A DNA stretch of 64,000 nt from Phoronis australis (lineage: Eukaryota > Phoronida > Phoronidae), in NCBI GenBank assembly GCA_002633005.1, contig NMRA01000012.1, forward strand, positions 1,204,730 through 1,268,729, written 5' to 3'. The position numbers were made by a program, and so were the translations under genes. Of the stretch, positions 61,917 to 64,000 are shown piece after piece. The notes below the pieces were generated by a model, which was not told where the DNA came from, did no database searches, and saw only the letters and a program-made list of their open reading frames with translations. Positions within the stretch are counted from its first letter, which is position 1. The number at the start of each line of letters is the position of its first letter.

Positions 61917-62623
61917 TGATATTTAAAATGAGGGTGGCCTCTTCAGTGATAGCACTGCTTTCCAAGAGGGCCCTCAAACACTATTCTTGTCTTAAAGTGC
62001 TCACCAATTCCTTTTCTCTGCTTGGTCAAATTAGTTAAAAACACAACATATAGCGACTATTTGAAAATGAAGGAGGTTGAAAATTGCCAAATGTTTTGTA
62101 TCAAAAATGATCCGCTATAAATCACTCAACTGTGTCTAGTAAGTATTGTAATGTGGTGTTTGGGAACAACACTGCACGATGCTGGTTATGTGAGCCCCCA
62201 AGGCACGTCATTAGTGTAAAAGTACCCTTATTTGCAGCATTTTTTGTTTTCACATTCACAAGTTGTCAATGAATACAACTTTGTATAGCACAGATGGTGT
62301 TCAAATAGCTTCGCTGTTTAGTTCCTGCTGCAGATTAGCGTAGTTAGGAGCATGCAAATACATATTTAAGTTTATTTCATGGGAATTCCACAGTAATTGT
62401 ATAGAGTATCAGTGGCTGTATTTATCTGCACTTAAACTGTAGTATCAAAAATTACTGATAAATTTTAGGAAACCTGCACCATCATTTGTCACTTAGTCAC
62501 TTAAGGGGAAAGTGCGTAAGGTTGTAATTAATTTGTATTCCGTGGCCTGAGTGGACAGCTACAGAATTTACAATGACTACTGTGTGGTAGGTGGAGTCTG
62601 TTATTGAGTCTCTGAGCGTATTC

Positions 62624-62866
62624 CTGACTGGGTTCCTGGGCACTATTGTATCTGGAGCCCTGAATACAGTGGGCTGAGGTACTGGGCACAGTCCTTACTG
62701 GCTCAAACCATGGACACAGTTCTTACTGACCCAAACCCTGGGCATAGTCCTGACCCCTGGGTGCTGTCCTGACTGGAGCCATTGGCACAGTTCTGACTAG
62801 AGCTCTGGGCACTGTCATGATGGGAGCCCTTGTCACAGTTCTGGACTAGAGCCCTGGGCACTCTCC
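62624..62866. repeat. Degenerate GC-rich minisatellite
   Basis: About eight imperfect units of roughly 30 bp built around CTGGGCACAGTCCTGACTGG and AGCC follow each other. Units vary in length and sequence. The array is clearly more GC-rich than its surroundings, is non-coding in all frames checked, and is old enough to have diverged. Confidence 0.8.
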
Positions 62867-63367
62867 TACTATTTAGAGCATTAGTTTTTTTCCACAGTGG
62901 ATTCGTTGTTTGTCTGCGTTATTCTTTCAATAGGTTGATTGACATTTTTCTCTTGGGTTTACAGAACGTACCTGGCTTGATTCAAACTACTCCCTGGTGT
63001 GGCAAGTGGAGTGTGGCCATTAGTGTAGTGTCCTAATTACTTGATTTGACCACTTCATGTAGAGCAAGTGGTAACTGGATGCCTTATGAGTGGCAGTTTC
63101 ATAAACTTTGTCTTGGCAGCTAGTTGTCTCAGTGCTTCTTGTCCTAAGATGATCCAATGCCAGGGAATGTCTAGACAAACATTAATCTGTCTTAAAGGAG
63201 AATGCCACCCGATTTAATTAGTCTTCTTTACTGTCTTAATCGGTCTATATTCACATCAACTCGTATACAGTCGATCTCACCTCGCCGAGAGGTGTCGCGT
63301 TAACCTGTGAGGAAGGTGAGAAACAACTCAGCGATGTCAGTGGTTCTTCTGCAGAGTGAGTGCCGCT

Positions 63368-63788
63368 ATGGAGTGGTGTATCGTTCCCGCTTGTGTGAAC
63401 TATGAAGCTACGAGGAAAGCAGGTATATCGTTTTTTTCGATTTCCTCGAGAGCACACAATGCTTCAGAAGAGGTTCGCGGTAGTGAAGAATGAAATGACG
63501 CCGTAATACCAATTAAGTATGAGGCCGTGAAACTTCTCCGTGTCTGTGGCCGGCATTTCGTCTACAGTGATTTCACTGACGATCGAATGCCGGCTTACCA
63601 AACAGCTCATGCCAGGGCAGAAAAAGAGACTGAGGATGAAGTCAGATATTGTGCCTAGTGTGTTTGCGTTTGGTAGGCAGAAGACAAAACAACGCAGATC
63701 GGTTGTTGCTCAGTTTTTGATTATGGAGAATTGTAGCTGGCCATGGAAACATAAACAATTACAATTAATTCAAGACATGAGAACATAA
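63368..63788 (+). pseudogene. THAP zinc finger pseudogene (frameshifted)
   Basis: The THAP C2CH zinc finger binds DNA. The pieces are present in order but alternate between two frames. CIVPACVNYEATRKAGISFF follows the ATG at 63368, the RFPREHTMLQKRFAVVKNE piece is in a second frame from 63438, VCGRHFVYSDF (around 63542) is back in the first frame, and the AVPxxF-box piece DIVPSVFAFG is again in the second. An in-frame TGA also falls between the first and third pieces. The first shift is at a run of seven T. Conserved genes elsewhere in the window are intact, so decay is likelier than poor sequence. THAP domains occur in host regulators and in P-element-like transposases; nothing downstream decides which. 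Confidence 0.72.
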
Positions 63789-64000
63789 CGTTTTATATAA
63801 CCTGTTTGATGACTGGTCCTCTGGGTATAGGACGTTTTCGCCAGTTCTTTTTCCCAGTCCCAAAAACGTCGTAAGCAGACTTCTATTTAGAAAAAAAATC
63901 AGGATGGTCCGGGAGATACATCTACGCTTCTCCAAGAAGGCGTTTCACTTGTGGAATTTCGTGGCAGCAAACGCAAACGTCAGTTGTTTCCATTATCGTG

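Noticed and set aside
62962-62995. Exon-like segment after TTTACAG with a GTGTGG donor
   Set aside because: In the phase needed by the candidate small gene it has an immediate stop; no other gene to attach it to.

Overview
This 64 kb window is eukaryotic nuclear DNA from an animal. Genes are split by introns with GT/AG borders, the sequence is AT-rich, and most bases are intron, intergenic DNA or dispersed repeats. The orthologues present (OXA1L, SLC7A6OS/IWR1, CNBD1, TMEM276, ZFTRAF1/CYHR1, SSR1) and multi-kilobase introns suggest an invertebrate with a vertebrate-like gene set, such as an invertebrate deuterostome or a lophotrochozoan. The species cannot be fixed from the sequence alone. 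No rRNA gene, intact tRNA gene, CRISPR array or bacterial-type operon was seen.

Layout. At 0.6-5.1 kb on the minus strand lies the 5' part of an OXA1L-like mitochondrial insertase, which runs off the left edge. Its start codon is 201 bp from that of the plus-strand SLC7A6OS/IWR1 gene (5.29-11.02 kb), a head-to-head pair. CNBD1 (minus, 12.17-19.01 kb, 11 exons) converges on SLC7A6OS. A repeat-rich stretch at 19.2-23.9 kb holds a 900 bp fold-back transposon with a 9 bp target duplication, two tRNA-derived SINEs and a decayed LINE. TMEM276 follows (plus, 24.13-24.70 kb, single coding exon). It converges on ZFTRAF1 (minus, 27.9-41.1 kb, 4 coding exons, with an 8.4 kb first intron full of MITE-like elements). 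SSR1/TRAP-alpha (minus, 43.9-55.0 kb, 8 exons) is next. Divergent from SSR1 is a candidate four-exon gene for a small protein that I do not recognise (plus, 55.6-61.3 kb). A frameshifted THAP-domain pseudogene lies at the right edge.

Exons were assembled by hand from reading frame, splice consensus and phase. For SLC7A6OS, CNBD1, ZFTRAF1 and SSR1 every junction keeps phase from start to stop, giving predicted proteins of 316, 497, 346 and 298 residues. The genes are mostly housekeeping and functionally unrelated: mitochondrial membrane insertion, RNA polymerase II nuclear import, a cyclic-nucleotide-binding-fold protein, a RING/TRAF-type zinc finger protein and the ER translocon. The most notable arrangement is the linkage of TMEM276 and ZFTRAF1, which are also adjacent in mammals.
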